A DNA stretch of 64,000 nt. Source: an uncultured Acidobacteriota bacterium (GTDB taxonomy: Bacteria; Acidobacteriota; Terriglobia; Bryobacterales; Bryobacteraceae). Location: NCBI GenBank assembly GCA_902826685.1, contig CADEFT010000033.1, positions 1-64,000 of the forward strand, in the 5' to 3' direction. The translations under genes were made by a program, and so were the position numbers. Below, one piece after another: positions 51,543 through 59,759 of the stretch. Within the stretch, counting starts at the first letter, position 1; each line of letters opens with the position of its first letter. A model generated the notes under the pieces. It was given only the letters and a program-made list of their open reading frames with translations, did no database searches and was not told the origin of the DNA.

Positions 51543-51626
51543 GATCAAAAACAGAATACAACTTTTTCGCGTGAAGGCAACAGCGGGAGAAGTTTCTTTT
51601 TCGGACGCGAAAAAGCGAGTGTATTC

Positions 51627-51953
51627 TTAGTCGACGAATCCGCGCCAGGTGTTGCCCTTTTCGTCGCGCAGCACCACGCCCCAGCTGTCGGAAACGCCAC
51701 TGATCGTCCGGCCATGTTCGTTGCGGAAGCGAAAGTGGATGCTCTCGTCGCTCAGCCGTTCGGCCTGCCCGCGCCACACCGTGCCGAACTCATCGCGCAG
51801 GCGGATGAACTCGCCGTCGCCCGAACCATAGATCGTATTGCGAGGGGAACGCATCGATTCGAACCGGTAGAATCCGCTCTTGACGGCCGTCGATCGTTTG
51901 CGCTTGGAATAGATCACGATTCCATTGTGCGCCCGCCCGCCGCGCGGCGGCAC
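51627..51953 (-). CDS. hypothetical protein with an internal duplication
   Basis: Up to 108 residues; the real start may be a GTG at 51917 or the ATG at 51854. The C-terminal 75 residues contain two related segments, Arg-Leu-Arg-Asp-Glu-Phe-Gly-Thr-Val-Trp-Arg-Gly and Val-Leu-Arg-Asp-Glu-Lys-Gly-Asn-Thr-Trp-Arg-Gly, about 40 residues apart. This suggests a duplicated small beta unit. I do not know the family. It is followed by the histone-like gene in the same direction. Confidence 0.5.
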   Translation of the reverse strand: MPPRGGRAHNGIVIYSKRKRSTAVKSGFYRFESMRSPRNTIYGSGDGEFIRLRDEFGTVWRGQAERLSDESIHFRFRNEHGRTISGVSDSWGVVLRDEKGNTWRGFVD

Positions 51954-51983
51954 TAGGGGAAGATCGTAGAACGCCCTTGGGAG

Positions 51984-52718
51984 TCAGCTTAGCTTTCCGC
52001 GAATTTCCCTCAGCATCGTTTCCACCTGCACCCGTACTTGTTCGGTCAGGTCGCCGCGCGCCCGCGTGCCCAGGCCGGCCGTCGGAATGGGATCGCCGAT
52101 GCGCACCGTTACTTTGCCCGGCACCATGCGCCAGGAGCCCATCGGCATCACCTGCCGCGATCCATCGAGCGCTACCGGAACGATGGGCACTCCGCCCGCA
52201 ATGGCGATCAGAGCCGCGCCTTCCTTGAACGGGCGCAACTCCCCATCGGTACGGCCTCCTTCCGGGAACAGCAGGATCGAGATCTTCTTCTCCCGCACGA
52301 TGCGGCCCGCCTCCTGAATGGCGCGGATGGCCGCCCGCGCATCCTCGCGAGGCACGGGAATGTGCCCGCCCCGCCGCAAATGAAATCCGATGAAAGGCAC
52401 CTTGAACAGGCTGTGCTTGGCCATGAACCGGAACTGGCAGGGGATGTTGGCCAGCATGATGGGAGTATCGGCGAAGCTCAAATGATTCGAGGCGAAGACA
52501 TAGCTGCCGTTGCGCTCGATCTTCTCGATTCCCTCCAACTGGATCTTGACCGCGCCCACCGCTAGCAGCACGCGCGACCAGCGCTGCGCGATCGCATGCT
52601 GCCAGTTGCCGGAAGAATCGAGCAGACTCGCAATCAGATCGGCGATGCCGTAGAGGATCGTGAAAAGTACCACCAGCGGGCCGGTCCACACCGCGGTACG
52701 CAGATAGCTCAGAAACAT
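51984..52718 (-). CDS. plsC: 1-acyl-sn-glycerol-3-phosphate acyltransferase
   Basis: A 244-residue membrane-associated enzyme that adds the second acyl chain in phospholipid synthesis. The ATG at 52718 starts a hydrophobic helix; the much longer frame upstream runs through folC and is rejected. The catalytic His-x4-Asp is Asn-His-Leu-Ser-Phe-Ala-Asp, and motif III is Phe-Pro-Glu-Gly-Gly-Arg-Thr. Ile-Pro-Val-Pro-Arg lies between. It starts 12 bases after the folC stop, so they form a unit. Confidence 0.9.
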   Translation of the reverse strand: MFLSYLRTAVWTGPLVVLFTILYGIADLIASLLDSSGNWQHAIAQRWSRVLLAVGAVKIQLEGIEKIERNGSYVFASNHLSFADTPIMLANIPCQFRFMAKHSLFKVPFIGFHLRRGGHIPVPREDARAAIRAIQEAGRIVREKKISILLFPEGGRTDGELRPFKEGAALIAIAGGVPIVPVALDGSRQVMPMGSWRMVPGKVTVRIGDPIPTAGLGTRARGDLTEQVRVQVETMLREIRGKLS

Positions 52719-52729
52719 GAGAGATTTTT

Positions 52730-53995
52730 CTATTTTACGAGCAGCGTTCTCGCTTCCCCCACCAGAAACAGCGAGCCGCTGAGGAACACCGCGTCTTCGG
52801 GCGCCGCTTCGGCGCGGACGATCCCGATCGCGGCGGCGAGGTTTTCCGTCACGCGCGCGTCGGCATGCCCGGCCAGGCTCAGCAGGCTGCGCGGGTCGAG
52901 CGATCGCGGCGCGGCGGGCGCCGTCAGCAGCAGCGTGCCGGCCAGCGGAAACAGCGTCTCCACAATCTCGCCGATGCTCTTGTCGCGCATGGTGCCGTAG
53001 ATCAGCCACACGCGGCGGCCGGAATAGAAACGGCGGATATAGTCCGCCAGGACACGCGCGCCCGCCGGATTGTGCGCGCCATCGAGGATGATTTCCGGGG
53101 CTTCGGCCACACGTTCCAGCCGTCCCGGCCATCGCGCCGCCGCGATGCCGCGAGCGATCGCCTCATCGGGTACCGCCAGTTCCCGCAGCGCCAGCACCGC
53201 CGAGGTGGCATTCTCGACCTGGTGCACGCCCGCCAGCGGACAGTGAATTTCGATGTCTTTCCAGGCGAGTTCGCTGCCACGCGCATCGGAGCTGGAACGA
53301 ACCGGCATGTGACTGGAGGCCGCGACCAGCCGGCAGCCCAACTCCGAGGCGCGCCGCTCGATTACCGCCGCCGCCTCCGGTCTTTGCCGCGACATCACCA
53401 CCGGAACGCCGGGCTTCAGAATCCCGGCCTTTTCCCCCGCGATCGATTCGATCGTGTTGCCCAGGAAATTTTCATGATCGAAATCGACCGGCGTAATCAC
53501 GCCGAGCCGCGGCGTCACGATGTTGGTGGCGTCCAGCCGTCCACCGAGCCCCACCTCCCAGACCACCCAATCCACCTGGCGCTCGCGAAAGATCACCAGC
53601 GCCATCGCGGTGACCGTTTCGAAATAGGTGGGATGGTTTTCGATTTCGCCGGCGTCCAGGAGTCCTTCCGCAGCCCGATGGACCACCGTGAAGGCCGCCG
53701 CGAATTCGGCCGCGGTGACGGCTTGACCGTCCACCTGAATTCGCTCGGTGGGCTCGGCCAGGTGGGGTGAAGTGTAGAGCCCGGTGCGGTGCCCCGCGGC
53801 GCGCAATCCACTCTCGATCATGGCGCACGTCGATCCCTTGCCATTGGTGCCGGCGACATGGATGAATCGCAGATCGCGATCGGGAGCCCCAAGCGCCGCC
53901 ACCACGCGCGCCACGGTTTCCAGGCCAAACTTGGCGGCCTTGATCTCATTGCCGAGAGCGTAAAGGAACCGGACCGAATCCGGGTAGCTGTTCAC
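52730..53995 (-). CDS. folC: folylpolyglutamate synthase/dihydrofolate synthase
   Basis: A 421-residue Mur-ligase-type enzyme that adds glutamate to folates. The P-loop is Val-Ala-Gly-Thr-Asn-Gly-Lys-Gly-Ser-Thr (about 44-53), then Thr-Ser-Pro-His-Leu, Glu-Val-Gly-Leu-Gly-Gly-Arg-Leu-Asp-Ala-Thr-Asn, and Asp-Gly-Ala-His-Asn-Pro-Ala-Gly in the C-terminal part. It starts at GTG directly after the TAA of the upstream gene with no base between them, so translation should be coupled. Confidence 0.92.
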   Translation of the reverse strand: MNSYPDSVRFLYALGNEIKAAKFGLETVARVVAALGAPDRDLRFIHVAGTNGKGSTCAMIESGLRAAGHRTGLYTSPHLAEPTERIQVDGQAVTAAEFAAAFTVVHRAAEGLLDAGEIENHPTYFETVTAMALVIFRERQVDWVVWEVGLGGRLDATNIVTPRLGVITPVDFDHENFLGNTIESIAGEKAGILKPGVPVVMSRQRPEAAAVIERRASELGCRLVAASSHMPVRSSSDARGSELAWKDIEIHCPLAGVHQVENATSAVLALRELAVPDEAIARGIAAARWPGRLERVAEAPEIILDGAHNPAGARVLADYIRRFYSGRRVWLIYGTMRDKSIGEIVETLFPLAGTLLLTAPAAPRSLDPRSLLSLAGHADARVTENLAAAIGIVRAEAAPEDAVFLSGSLFLVGEARTLLVK

Positions 53996-54487
53996 TTACT
54001 TGTGCTCGGGATGTATGCAGCCGTAACGGGCCGGAACCCGGCCGCCCTTGTTCAGTTCTTTCTGCCCGATCTCGGTTGCATAGTAAATCCGGCTGGTCAT
54101 GGTCTTGGCCATGCGAAAGAAGCGGTTGCCGGGCCCGGAGTCTTTGTCGAACTCGGTCAGAATGCCGGTCTGCTGCTCGGCATTCAGCCGGACGAAGGGC
54201 TGCCCGTGCTTGCGGATCGCATGACCGTCGAGGAACGACAATCCTTCCAGGAACAGGTCGCGCTGTTCGAGCGGCCCGTCCTGCATCATCAGGTCGAGGT
54301 AGCGGTTTACCAGCGCGGCTTTGGCGCCGGGTGTGTCGGTGGCCGGCAGGATGAGCTCCGTCAAGGCCACGACCGTATCGTTCTGGTGGGCGTCGAAGAA
54401 CTGCGGCCTCCAGGCCGTGCTTTGGCCGAACAGATGGCCGGCCGCGGCGGCCGTTGCCGGAAGCTTGATCAGGTCGCGGCGATTCAT
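53996..54487 (-). CDS. gluconate 2-dehydrogenase subunit 3 family protein
   Basis: About 163 residues from the ATG at 54487, where a twin-arginine signal starts (Met-Asn-Arg-Arg-Asp-Leu-Ile-Lys). The segment Leu-Thr-Glu-Leu-Ile-Leu-Pro-Ala-Thr-Asp-Thr-Pro-Gly-Ala matches the start of the gluconate 2-dehydrogenase subunit 3 domain, and Arg-Ile-Tyr-Tyr-Ala-Thr-Glu-Ile-Gly lies near the end. Such small subunits usually accompany a GMC oxidoreductase, but none lies nearby, so its partner must be elsewhere. Confidence 0.85.
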   Translation of the reverse strand: MNRRDLIKLPATAAAAGHLFGQSTAWRPQFFDAHQNDTVVALTELILPATDTPGAKAALVNRYLDLMMQDGPLEQRDLFLEGLSFLDGHAIRKHGQPFVRLNAEQQTGILTEFDKDSGPGNRFFRMAKTMTSRIYYATEIGQKELNKGGRVPARYGCIHPEHK

Positions 54488-54581
54488 GGCGGTTCGCTTC
54501 ATGCTAACAGACCACGAATGGGCGCGCGGGAACGATCCTCGAATCTCAACGCCACAAGCCCTTCGTGAGAGACTGAGGGCG

Positions 54582-55382
54582 ATGACGGGCTTTGCCGAAT
54601 CGAACGATCAGTTTCTCGAAGCCTGGAAGCTGCTCTCCCGCCGTGCCGAACGCGGCACCATCACCGCGCTCGATGGCGTGGTGGCCATGTACAGCAATGT
54701 GCCGGTCTCGTTCCTCAACGTATTTGGCTTCGATTCGACCGTCGCCGATCAGGCGGATCTTTCGCGGCGTGCCCATGTGATCAGGGAATATGCCGCGCGG
54801 TCCGCACTTCCTTACTTCGCATCGGTCTGCGTGGACATGATCCCGGCACCGGCGCGCACCGGCATGGATACGGCGTTCGCCGGCGCCGGCCTCCATCGCT
54901 TCATGGAATGGACGGGCATGGCCGCCGATTTCATCCCGCCCGCCCGCCAGCCGCATCCCGCAGAACTCGAATTGCGGCCGGTGACCGATCGTGCCGGCCG
55001 TATCGATGTCAGCGATCTCAATAACGCCGCCTACGAGATGGAGCCGGAACCCAGCCGGGAGCCGCTGGCACGCGAACAATTGTGGACGGAAATGTTTGGA
55101 GTAAACGGCTACGTCGAAGGCCGCCCGGTGTCCACCGCCTCGACACTCGTGTTGGGCGAGGCGCTCTACGTCGCCTTTGTAGCCACGCATCCCGGTCACC
55201 GGCGGCGCGGCTACGCCGAAGCCTGCATGGCCGGCTCTCTACGCCGCGCCTCCGCCGCCAGCGGACTCTCCCGCACGGTTCTACATGCCACCGATGCCGG
55301 GCGTCCCGTCTATCGAAAGATGGGATACTACGACGTGACGAAGTTCATCCTCTACGCGGAAAGTGATAGCGAGCATGCCTGA
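54582..55382 (+). CDS. GNAT family N-acetyltransferase
   Basis: A 266-residue protein from the ATG at 54582 (GAGGG upstream). An ATG at 54501 would leave only 13 bases to the divergent gene. The first 150 residues are an N-terminal domain of unknown role. The GNAT core follows from about 150: Leu-Tyr-Val-Ala-Phe-Val-Ala-Thr-His-Pro, then the acetyl-CoA loop His-Arg-Arg-Arg-Gly-Tyr-Ala-Glu-Ala, and Leu-His-Ala-Thr-Asp-Ala-Gly-Arg-Pro-Val-Tyr with Gly-Tyr. The substrate is unknown. Its stop overlaps the next start by eight bases. Confidence 0.85.
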   Translation: MTGFAESNDQFLEAWKLLSRRAERGTITALDGVVAMYSNVPVSFLNVFGFDSTVADQADLSRRAHVIREYAARSALPYFASVCVDMIPAPARTGMDTAFAGAGLHRFMEWTGMAADFIPPARQPHPAELELRPVTDRAGRIDVSDLNNAAYEMEPEPSREPLAREQLWTEMFGVNGYVEGRPVSTASTLVLGEALYVAFVATHPGHRRRGYAEACMAGSLRRASAASGLSRTVLHATDAGRPVYRKMGYYDVTKFILYAESDSEHA

Positions 55383-56169
55383 AGAGATCCTTTATGACGT
55401 CGCCGAAGGCGTGGCGACAGTCACCCTGAACCGGCCCGATCGGCTGAACGCCTGGACCCGCAAGATGGAGTCGGAAGTGAGCGCCGCCATGCGCGCCGCC
55501 GCCTCGGACGATTCGGTACGCGCTATTGTGCTCACCGGCGCGGGCCGCGGCTTTTGCGCCGGAGCCGACATGAGCCTGCTCACCGAGGTGGCCGAAACCG
55601 GCGGCGCCACTCACCGCAGCGTCAGCTCTCTCGACGACAACCAGCGCCAGCATTCCTACCTGATCACCATTCCCAAGCCCGTCATCGCCGCCATCAACGG
55701 CCCGTCGGTGGGGTTGGGCTTCGTCATCCCGCTCTACTGCGATTTCCGCATCGCCGCGGTTTCGGCCAGCTTCAACGTCATCTTTTCTCGCCGCGGCCTC
55801 ATCGCCGAATACGGCCTCTCCTGGATGCTGCCGCGCATCGTGGGATTGGCCAACGCCATCGATCTGGTATTCACGTCCCGCAAAGTGGACGCTCAGGAAG
55901 CGCTGCGCATCGGCCTGGTCAATCGCGTCCTGCCCGATGAAAACTTCCTGGCCGCGGTGCAGGCTTTCGCCCGCGAACTGTCGGCTGGCGTCTCGCCGCG
56001 CTCGCTACGCGTCATGAAGCGCCAGATGTACGAAGGTCAAGCGCAGACTTTGAATGAGGCGATGGATATGGCGATCGCCGAGATGCACGAAAGCCTGAAG
56101 TGCGCCGATTTCAAAGAGGGCGTGGCGCATTTCCTCGAAAAGCGCCCTCCGAAGTTCACGGGCAGGTAA
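55375..56169 (+). CDS. enoyl-CoA hydratase/isomerase family protein
   Basis: A 264-residue crotonase-fold protein. I chose ATG 55375 over GTG 55363. Asn-Arg-Pro-Asp-Arg-Leu-Asn-Ala marks the start of the fold, Gly-Phe-Cys-Ala-Gly-Ala-Asp the first oxyanion hole, and Asn-Gly-Pro-Ser-Val-Gly-Leu-Gly the second. Glu in Ala-Glu-Tyr-Gly-Leu-Ser-Trp is in the position of a catalytic acid. The exact acyl-CoA substrate cannot be read. It is co-directional and overlapping with the GNAT gene and 6 bases before the PQQ dehydrogenase. Confidence 0.88.
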   Translation: MPEEILYDVAEGVATVTLNRPDRLNAWTRKMESEVSAAMRAAASDDSVRAIVLTGAGRGFCAGADMSLLTEVAETGGATHRSVSSLDDNQRQHSYLITIPKPVIAAINGPSVGLGFVIPLYCDFRIAAVSASFNVIFSRRGLIAEYGLSWMLPRIVGLANAIDLVFTSRKVDAQEALRIGLVNRVLPDENFLAAVQAFARELSAGVSPRSLRVMKRQMYEGQAQTLNEAMDMAIAEMHESLKCADFKEGVAHFLEKRPPKFTGR

Positions 56170-56175
56170 ACCGGA

Positions 56176-58017
56176 ATGCGCGCAATCTTTCTATTGGCCG
56201 CCATCGCCAGCGCTCAGGAATGGCACTACTACGGCGGGGATTCCGGCGGGCGGAAGTATTCGCCGCTGAAACAGATTCATCGCGGCAACGTGGCCAAGCT
56301 GAAACTGGCGTGGGAATTTCACACCGGCGATGTCAGCGACGGCAAGGATTTCCCGGTCCGTAGCGCTTTTGAAACCACGCCCCTGATGGTGGATGGCAAC
56401 CTCTACCTCACCACTCCGTTCAACCGGCTGATCGCCATCGACGGCGATACGGGCAAGCAGTTGTGGGCCTACGATCCCAAGATCGACAAGCGCCGCGCGC
56501 GGAATTTGTATCTCAATCGCGGCGCGTCCTACTGGACCGACGGCCAGCGCAAGCGCCTCTACTTCGGCACCCTCGACGGCCAGATGATCGCCCTCGATGC
56601 CGCCAACGGTGAACCCGTGCCCGGCTTCGGTAAGGACGGCCGCATCGATCTGAGAGAGGACATGATGGTGGAGGGCAAGGCGCAGCAGGCCTACAGCATC
56701 ACCTCGCCGCCCGCCATCTACAAAAATCTCGTCATCACCGGAGCTCTGGTGGCCGATGGCGAGCCCGAAGGCCCCAGCGGCGATATTCGCGCCTTCGACG
56801 TTCACACCGGCAAGCTCGTTTGGCGCTTCCACACCGTGCCACGGCCCGGCGAATTCGGTCACGATACGTGGGAAGGCGAGAGCTGGAAGAATCGCGGCGG
56901 ACTCAACGCCTGGTCGATCATGAGCGTCGACGCGCAGCGCGGCATTCTCTTCGTGCCGCTGACCTCGCCCTCGCCCGACATGTACGGAGGCGGCCGCAAG
57001 GGCGCGAACCTGTTCGGCGACTCCATCGTCGCCATCGACGCCGCCACAGGCAAGCGCCTGTGGCACTTCCAGACCGTTCATCACAACATCTGGGACTACG
57101 ACATTCCTTCGCAGCCGGTACTGGTCGAGGTCGAGCGCGGCGGCAAGACCGTGCCCGCAGTGGCCGTGGTGACCAAGACCGGATTCACGTTTCTGTTCGA
57201 GCGCACCACCGGCAAACCGCTGTTCGACATCGTGGAAAAGCCGGTGCCGCAAACCACCGTCCCCGGCGAGCAGACCTGGCCCACGCAGCCGTTTCCCGTC
57301 AAGCCGCCGCCCTTTGCCCGCCAGAGCATGAAGGCCGAAGAACTGACCAGCGTCACGCCGGAATCGCGCGCCTACTGCGAGAAGCTCATCGCCGACGCCA
57401 GCTTCGGCACCCTCTACACCCCGCTCGGTCTCAAGCCCACCGTGCTGTTCCCCGGCACCAACGGCGGAACCAACTGGGGCGGTGCCAGCTTCGATCCATC
57501 GACGCGCACGCTCTACGTCAACTCGCACGACAACGGCATGATTCTGAAGATGGTGAAAGGCCGCGGCGAACTCCCTTTCCGGACGCAGGGGATGGGCTCG
57601 CCGAACTCCCGCTTCTGGGATGAGAACAAGCATCCCTGCCAGCAGCCGCCCTGGGGACACCTCACCGCGATCGATTTGAACAAGGGCGAGTTCCGCTGGC
57701 GCAGCACGCTGGGCGTTTACGACGACCTGCTGGCCAAGGGCATTGCTCCCACCGGCAGTTCGAACCTCGGCGGATCGCTGGTCACCGCTGGTGGGTTAAT
57801 CTTCATTGGCGCCACCAACGACAGCCGGTTCCGCGCCTTTGACAAGGATACGGGCAGGGAAGTTTGGATGGCCCGGCTGCCGGCCAGCGGACACGCGACG
57901 CCGATGACCTACACCGGCAAGAAGACGAAGAAACAATTCGTCGTCATCGCGGCCGGCGGCGGCAATAAATACAATGAGACGTTCTCAGATACCGTAGTGG
58001 CTTACGCCGTGGAATAG
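56176..58017 (+). CDS. PQQ-dependent dehydrogenase (quinoprotein glucose/alcohol dehydrogenase-like)
   Basis: A 613-residue periplasmic protein with a short signal peptide (about 1-13). It is an eight-bladed propeller, as shown by repeated PQQ motifs such as Ala-Ile-Asp-Gly-Asp-Thr-Gly-Lys-Gln-Leu-Trp and Ala-Thr-Gly-Lys-Arg-Leu-Trp, and Val-His-His-Asn-Ile-Trp-Asp-Tyr-Asp near the active site. Pro-Cys-Gln-Gln-Pro-Pro-Trp-Gly near the C-terminus is typical of membrane glucose-dehydrogenase-like members. There is no membrane anchor or haem domain. Its 3' end overlaps the convergent gene by 33 bases. Confidence 0.9.
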   Translation: MRAIFLLAAIASAQEWHYYGGDSGGRKYSPLKQIHRGNVAKLKLAWEFHTGDVSDGKDFPVRSAFETTPLMVDGNLYLTTPFNRLIAIDGDTGKQLWAYDPKIDKRRARNLYLNRGASYWTDGQRKRLYFGTLDGQMIALDAANGEPVPGFGKDGRIDLREDMMVEGKAQQAYSITSPPAIYKNLVITGALVADGEPEGPSGDIRAFDVHTGKLVWRFHTVPRPGEFGHDTWEGESWKNRGGLNAWSIMSVDAQRGILFVPLTSPSPDMYGGGRKGANLFGDSIVAIDAATGKRLWHFQTVHHNIWDYDIPSQPVLVEVERGGKTVPAVAVVTKTGFTFLFERTTGKPLFDIVEKPVPQTTVPGEQTWPTQPFPVKPPPFARQSMKAEELTSVTPESRAYCEKLIADASFGTLYTPLGLKPTVLFPGTNGGTNWGGASFDPSTRTLYVNSHDNGMILKMVKGRGELPFRTQGMGSPNSRFWDENKHPCQQPPWGHLTAIDLNKGEFRWRSTLGVYDDLLAKGIAPTGSSNLGGSLVTAGGLIFIGATNDSRFRAFDKDTGREVWMARLPASGHATPMTYTGKKTKKQFVVIAAGGGNKYNETFSDTVVAYAVE

Positions 58018-58416
58018 CGACGACGCCTCGATGGTCTGCGTGCGGCGATAGTCGAATCCCGCCAGCGTGCTCAGGTCCAGGCTCTCGCCCTCGCCGCCCG
58101 CGCCGCTGAGCGCATCGATCAGTTCGGTGATGTCGGCGAGTTCCTCTTCACTCAGGTTGCCTTTTACTTCGATGCCGATCTCCGAGCGCGAATAGTTGGA
58201 CGAATAAAAGGCCGATCCGCCGGCGCCTTCGTAAGAGGCTTCCCGCAACTGCGCCAGCGTCTCCACGGAAATGCTCACCTGGTCGCCGTCGGCGGTCTGA
58301 ACTTTCAGTTCCGCCTTCGTCTCCAGACGCACCCTTCCAGCCGATTCCCGCACCGGGCTTCGCTCAAGGCCCGCCGAACCCCGGTGATAATCCCCATGCC
58401 AATTTCCGATTTGCAT
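57985..58416 (-). CDS. hypothetical protein, 143 residues
   Basis: From the ATG at 58416, preceded by GAGG eight bases upstream; a longer frame back to 58686 has no support. The protein is soluble and mixed-charge. The centre has Leu-Lys-Val-Gln-Thr-Ala-Asp-Gly-Asp-Gln-Val-Ser-Ile-Ser-Val, which looks like a beta-hairpin, and the second half has an acidic helix (Ser-Glu-Glu-Glu-Leu-Ala-Asp-Ile-Thr-Glu-Leu-Ile-Asp-Ala-Leu). I do not know the family. Confidence 0.6.
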   Translation of the reverse strand: MQIGNWHGDYHRGSAGLERSPVRESAGRVRLETKAELKVQTADGDQVSISVETLAQLREASYEGAGGSAFYSSNYSRSEIGIEVKGNLSEEELADITELIDALSGAGGEGESLDLSTLAGFDYRRTQTIEASSLFHGVSHYGI

Positions 58417-58485
58417 TGGTATTGCCTCGCTGAACCATATCGGCGCGGCGCGCCGGGCCGTGAGCCGGATACGATAGGAGGCGCC

Positions 58486-58620
58486 ATGAATTTCATCGAA
58501 GAGCTTTTCGGATGGGCTCCCGACGGCGGAACGGGATCGCTTGAGTGGATGATTCTGCTGATCCCACTCGCGGTGGCGCTGCTGGTCGCGCGGAAAAGGC
58601 GATGGCACCGCCGCGGCTGA
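58486..58620 (+). CDS. 44-residue single-pass membrane protein
   Basis: A small frame with AGGAGG five bases before its ATG, a near-perfect ribosome-binding site. The peptide has a soluble head (Met-Asn-Phe-Ile-Glu-Glu-Leu-Phe-Gly-Trp), then a hydrophobic helix of about 17 residues (Leu-Ile-Pro-Leu-Ala-Val-Ala-Leu-Leu-Val) and a basic tail (Arg-Lys-Arg-Arg-Trp-His-Arg-Arg-Gly). This resembles the anchor of small membrane proteins or of a sorting signal. It is divergent from the hypothetical gene at 58416. Confidence 0.55.
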   Translation: MNFIEELFGWAPDGGTGSLEWMILLIPLAVALLVARKRRWHRRG

Positions 58621-58622
58621 CT

Positions 58623-59759
58623 TTACTTGGCGTTCAACGGCACCAGCGCGTGATCCAGCGCCTCGATGAAGAAGTACTCGCCCCACATCACGCTTTCATT
58701 CACGCCCAGATTTTTCTCCAGGTGATAAATGCCGTTCTTCAGAATCCCCTGCCATCCGGCGTCCTTGTCGCCAAGGTGCTTCTCGCATAGCGATCGCAGG
58801 ATGTGCATCGCCGTCGTCCAGTAAAAGTGACCCTTCACCGGATCCGGCAGCAGGCGCGAAAGGCGCAGCAATCCCGAGGCGGCAATGGCCGCCGCCGACG
58901 TGTCGATCAGCTTCCGCTTCTCGGCCGGCGCGTTGTAATCCCACGGCGACACGCCATCGGCGTTGGAGTGCGAAATGTAGTAATCGGCGCAGGCTTCGGC
59001 GGTGGCCAGAAAGCGCGGATCGCGCGAATACTCATACGACGTGCTGAATCCATAAAGCGACCAGGCGAGGCCACGCGACCAGCAGGAATCGCCGCGGAAC
59101 CCCTGGTGCGTGGTCTGCTTGAGGAACTCGCCCGTTTCGAGGTCGAAGATCCCTTCATGCGCCGTCGATCCGTCGCCGCGCACCAGCACCCGCCGCGTCG
59201 TCAGGCAATGCCGCAGCGCAATCTCGCGCAGCTTGCGATCCTGCGTCTCCCGCGCCGCGTAGAAAATGATGCCCACGTTCATCATGATGTCGATGAACAG
59301 CGAGTTCTCGGCCACGAACGACCGCAGATACTGGCCCTTCTCGCGGAACCGCAGGGCCATCGTCTTTCCCGCCTGGATGATCACGTCGTTCAACGCCGGA
59401 TCGCGCGTCAGCTTATACCAGCGGTAATAAGTGGAAAGAAAGATGAACCCCAGATCGTGCACGTCGCGATCCATCTTTCTCGGCTCCAGCGGCTTGGTGT
59501 AGTGAACCGCCCGATCGTGCCAGAACTTCTGCTCCTCGGAACCTTCGGCCGAATGGCGCCGGAAGATCCACATCATGCCGGGGAAAAATCCATCGCACCA
59601 GTGGGTCCACGCCGGGCCTTCATGCTTCCAATTCCCATCCTGGGTGTACATGGGATAAAAGTCCGGGTGTTTCTCAACGACGGCCCGAACTTGCTTCTTG
59701 CCAAAGTCGAGGGCGTGCTGGAACAGGGCGCGATCGGATTCGTTGTCGAACTGTATCAC
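58623..59759 (-). CDS. glycoside hydrolase family 88/105-type unsaturated glycuronyl hydrolase
   Basis: A 378-residue enzyme starting at GTG, with GAGGA six bases upstream and a GTGA overlap with the preceding gene's stop. The family motifs are visible: Trp-Thr-His-Trp-Cys-Asp-Gly-Phe-Phe-Pro-Gly-Met-Met-Trp, His-Asp-Leu-Gly-Phe (Asp102), Phe-Ile-Asp-Ile-Met-Met-Asn (Asp157), and Asp-Thr-Ser-Ala-Ala-Ala-Ile. The two aspartates match the catalytic pair of unsaturated glucuronyl hydrolases, which cleave unsaturated uronic acids from lyase products. No signal peptide is seen, so it acts in the cytoplasm. Confidence 0.85.
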   Translation of the reverse strand: MIQFDNESDRALFQHALDFGKKQVRAVVEKHPDFYPMYTQDGNWKHEGPAWTHWCDGFFPGMMWIFRRHSAEGSEEQKFWHDRAVHYTKPLEPRKMDRDVHDLGFIFLSTYYRWYKLTRDPALNDVIIQAGKTMALRFREKGQYLRSFVAENSLFIDIMMNVGIIFYAARETQDRKLREIALRHCLTTRRVLVRGDGSTAHEGIFDLETGEFLKQTTHQGFRGDSCWSRGLAWSLYGFSTSYEYSRDPRFLATAEACADYYISHSNADGVSPWDYNAPAEKRKLIDTSAAAIAASGLLRLSRLLPDPVKGHFYWTTAMHILRSLCEKHLGDKDAGWQGILKNGIYHLEKNLGVNESVMWGEYFFIEALDHALVPLNAK

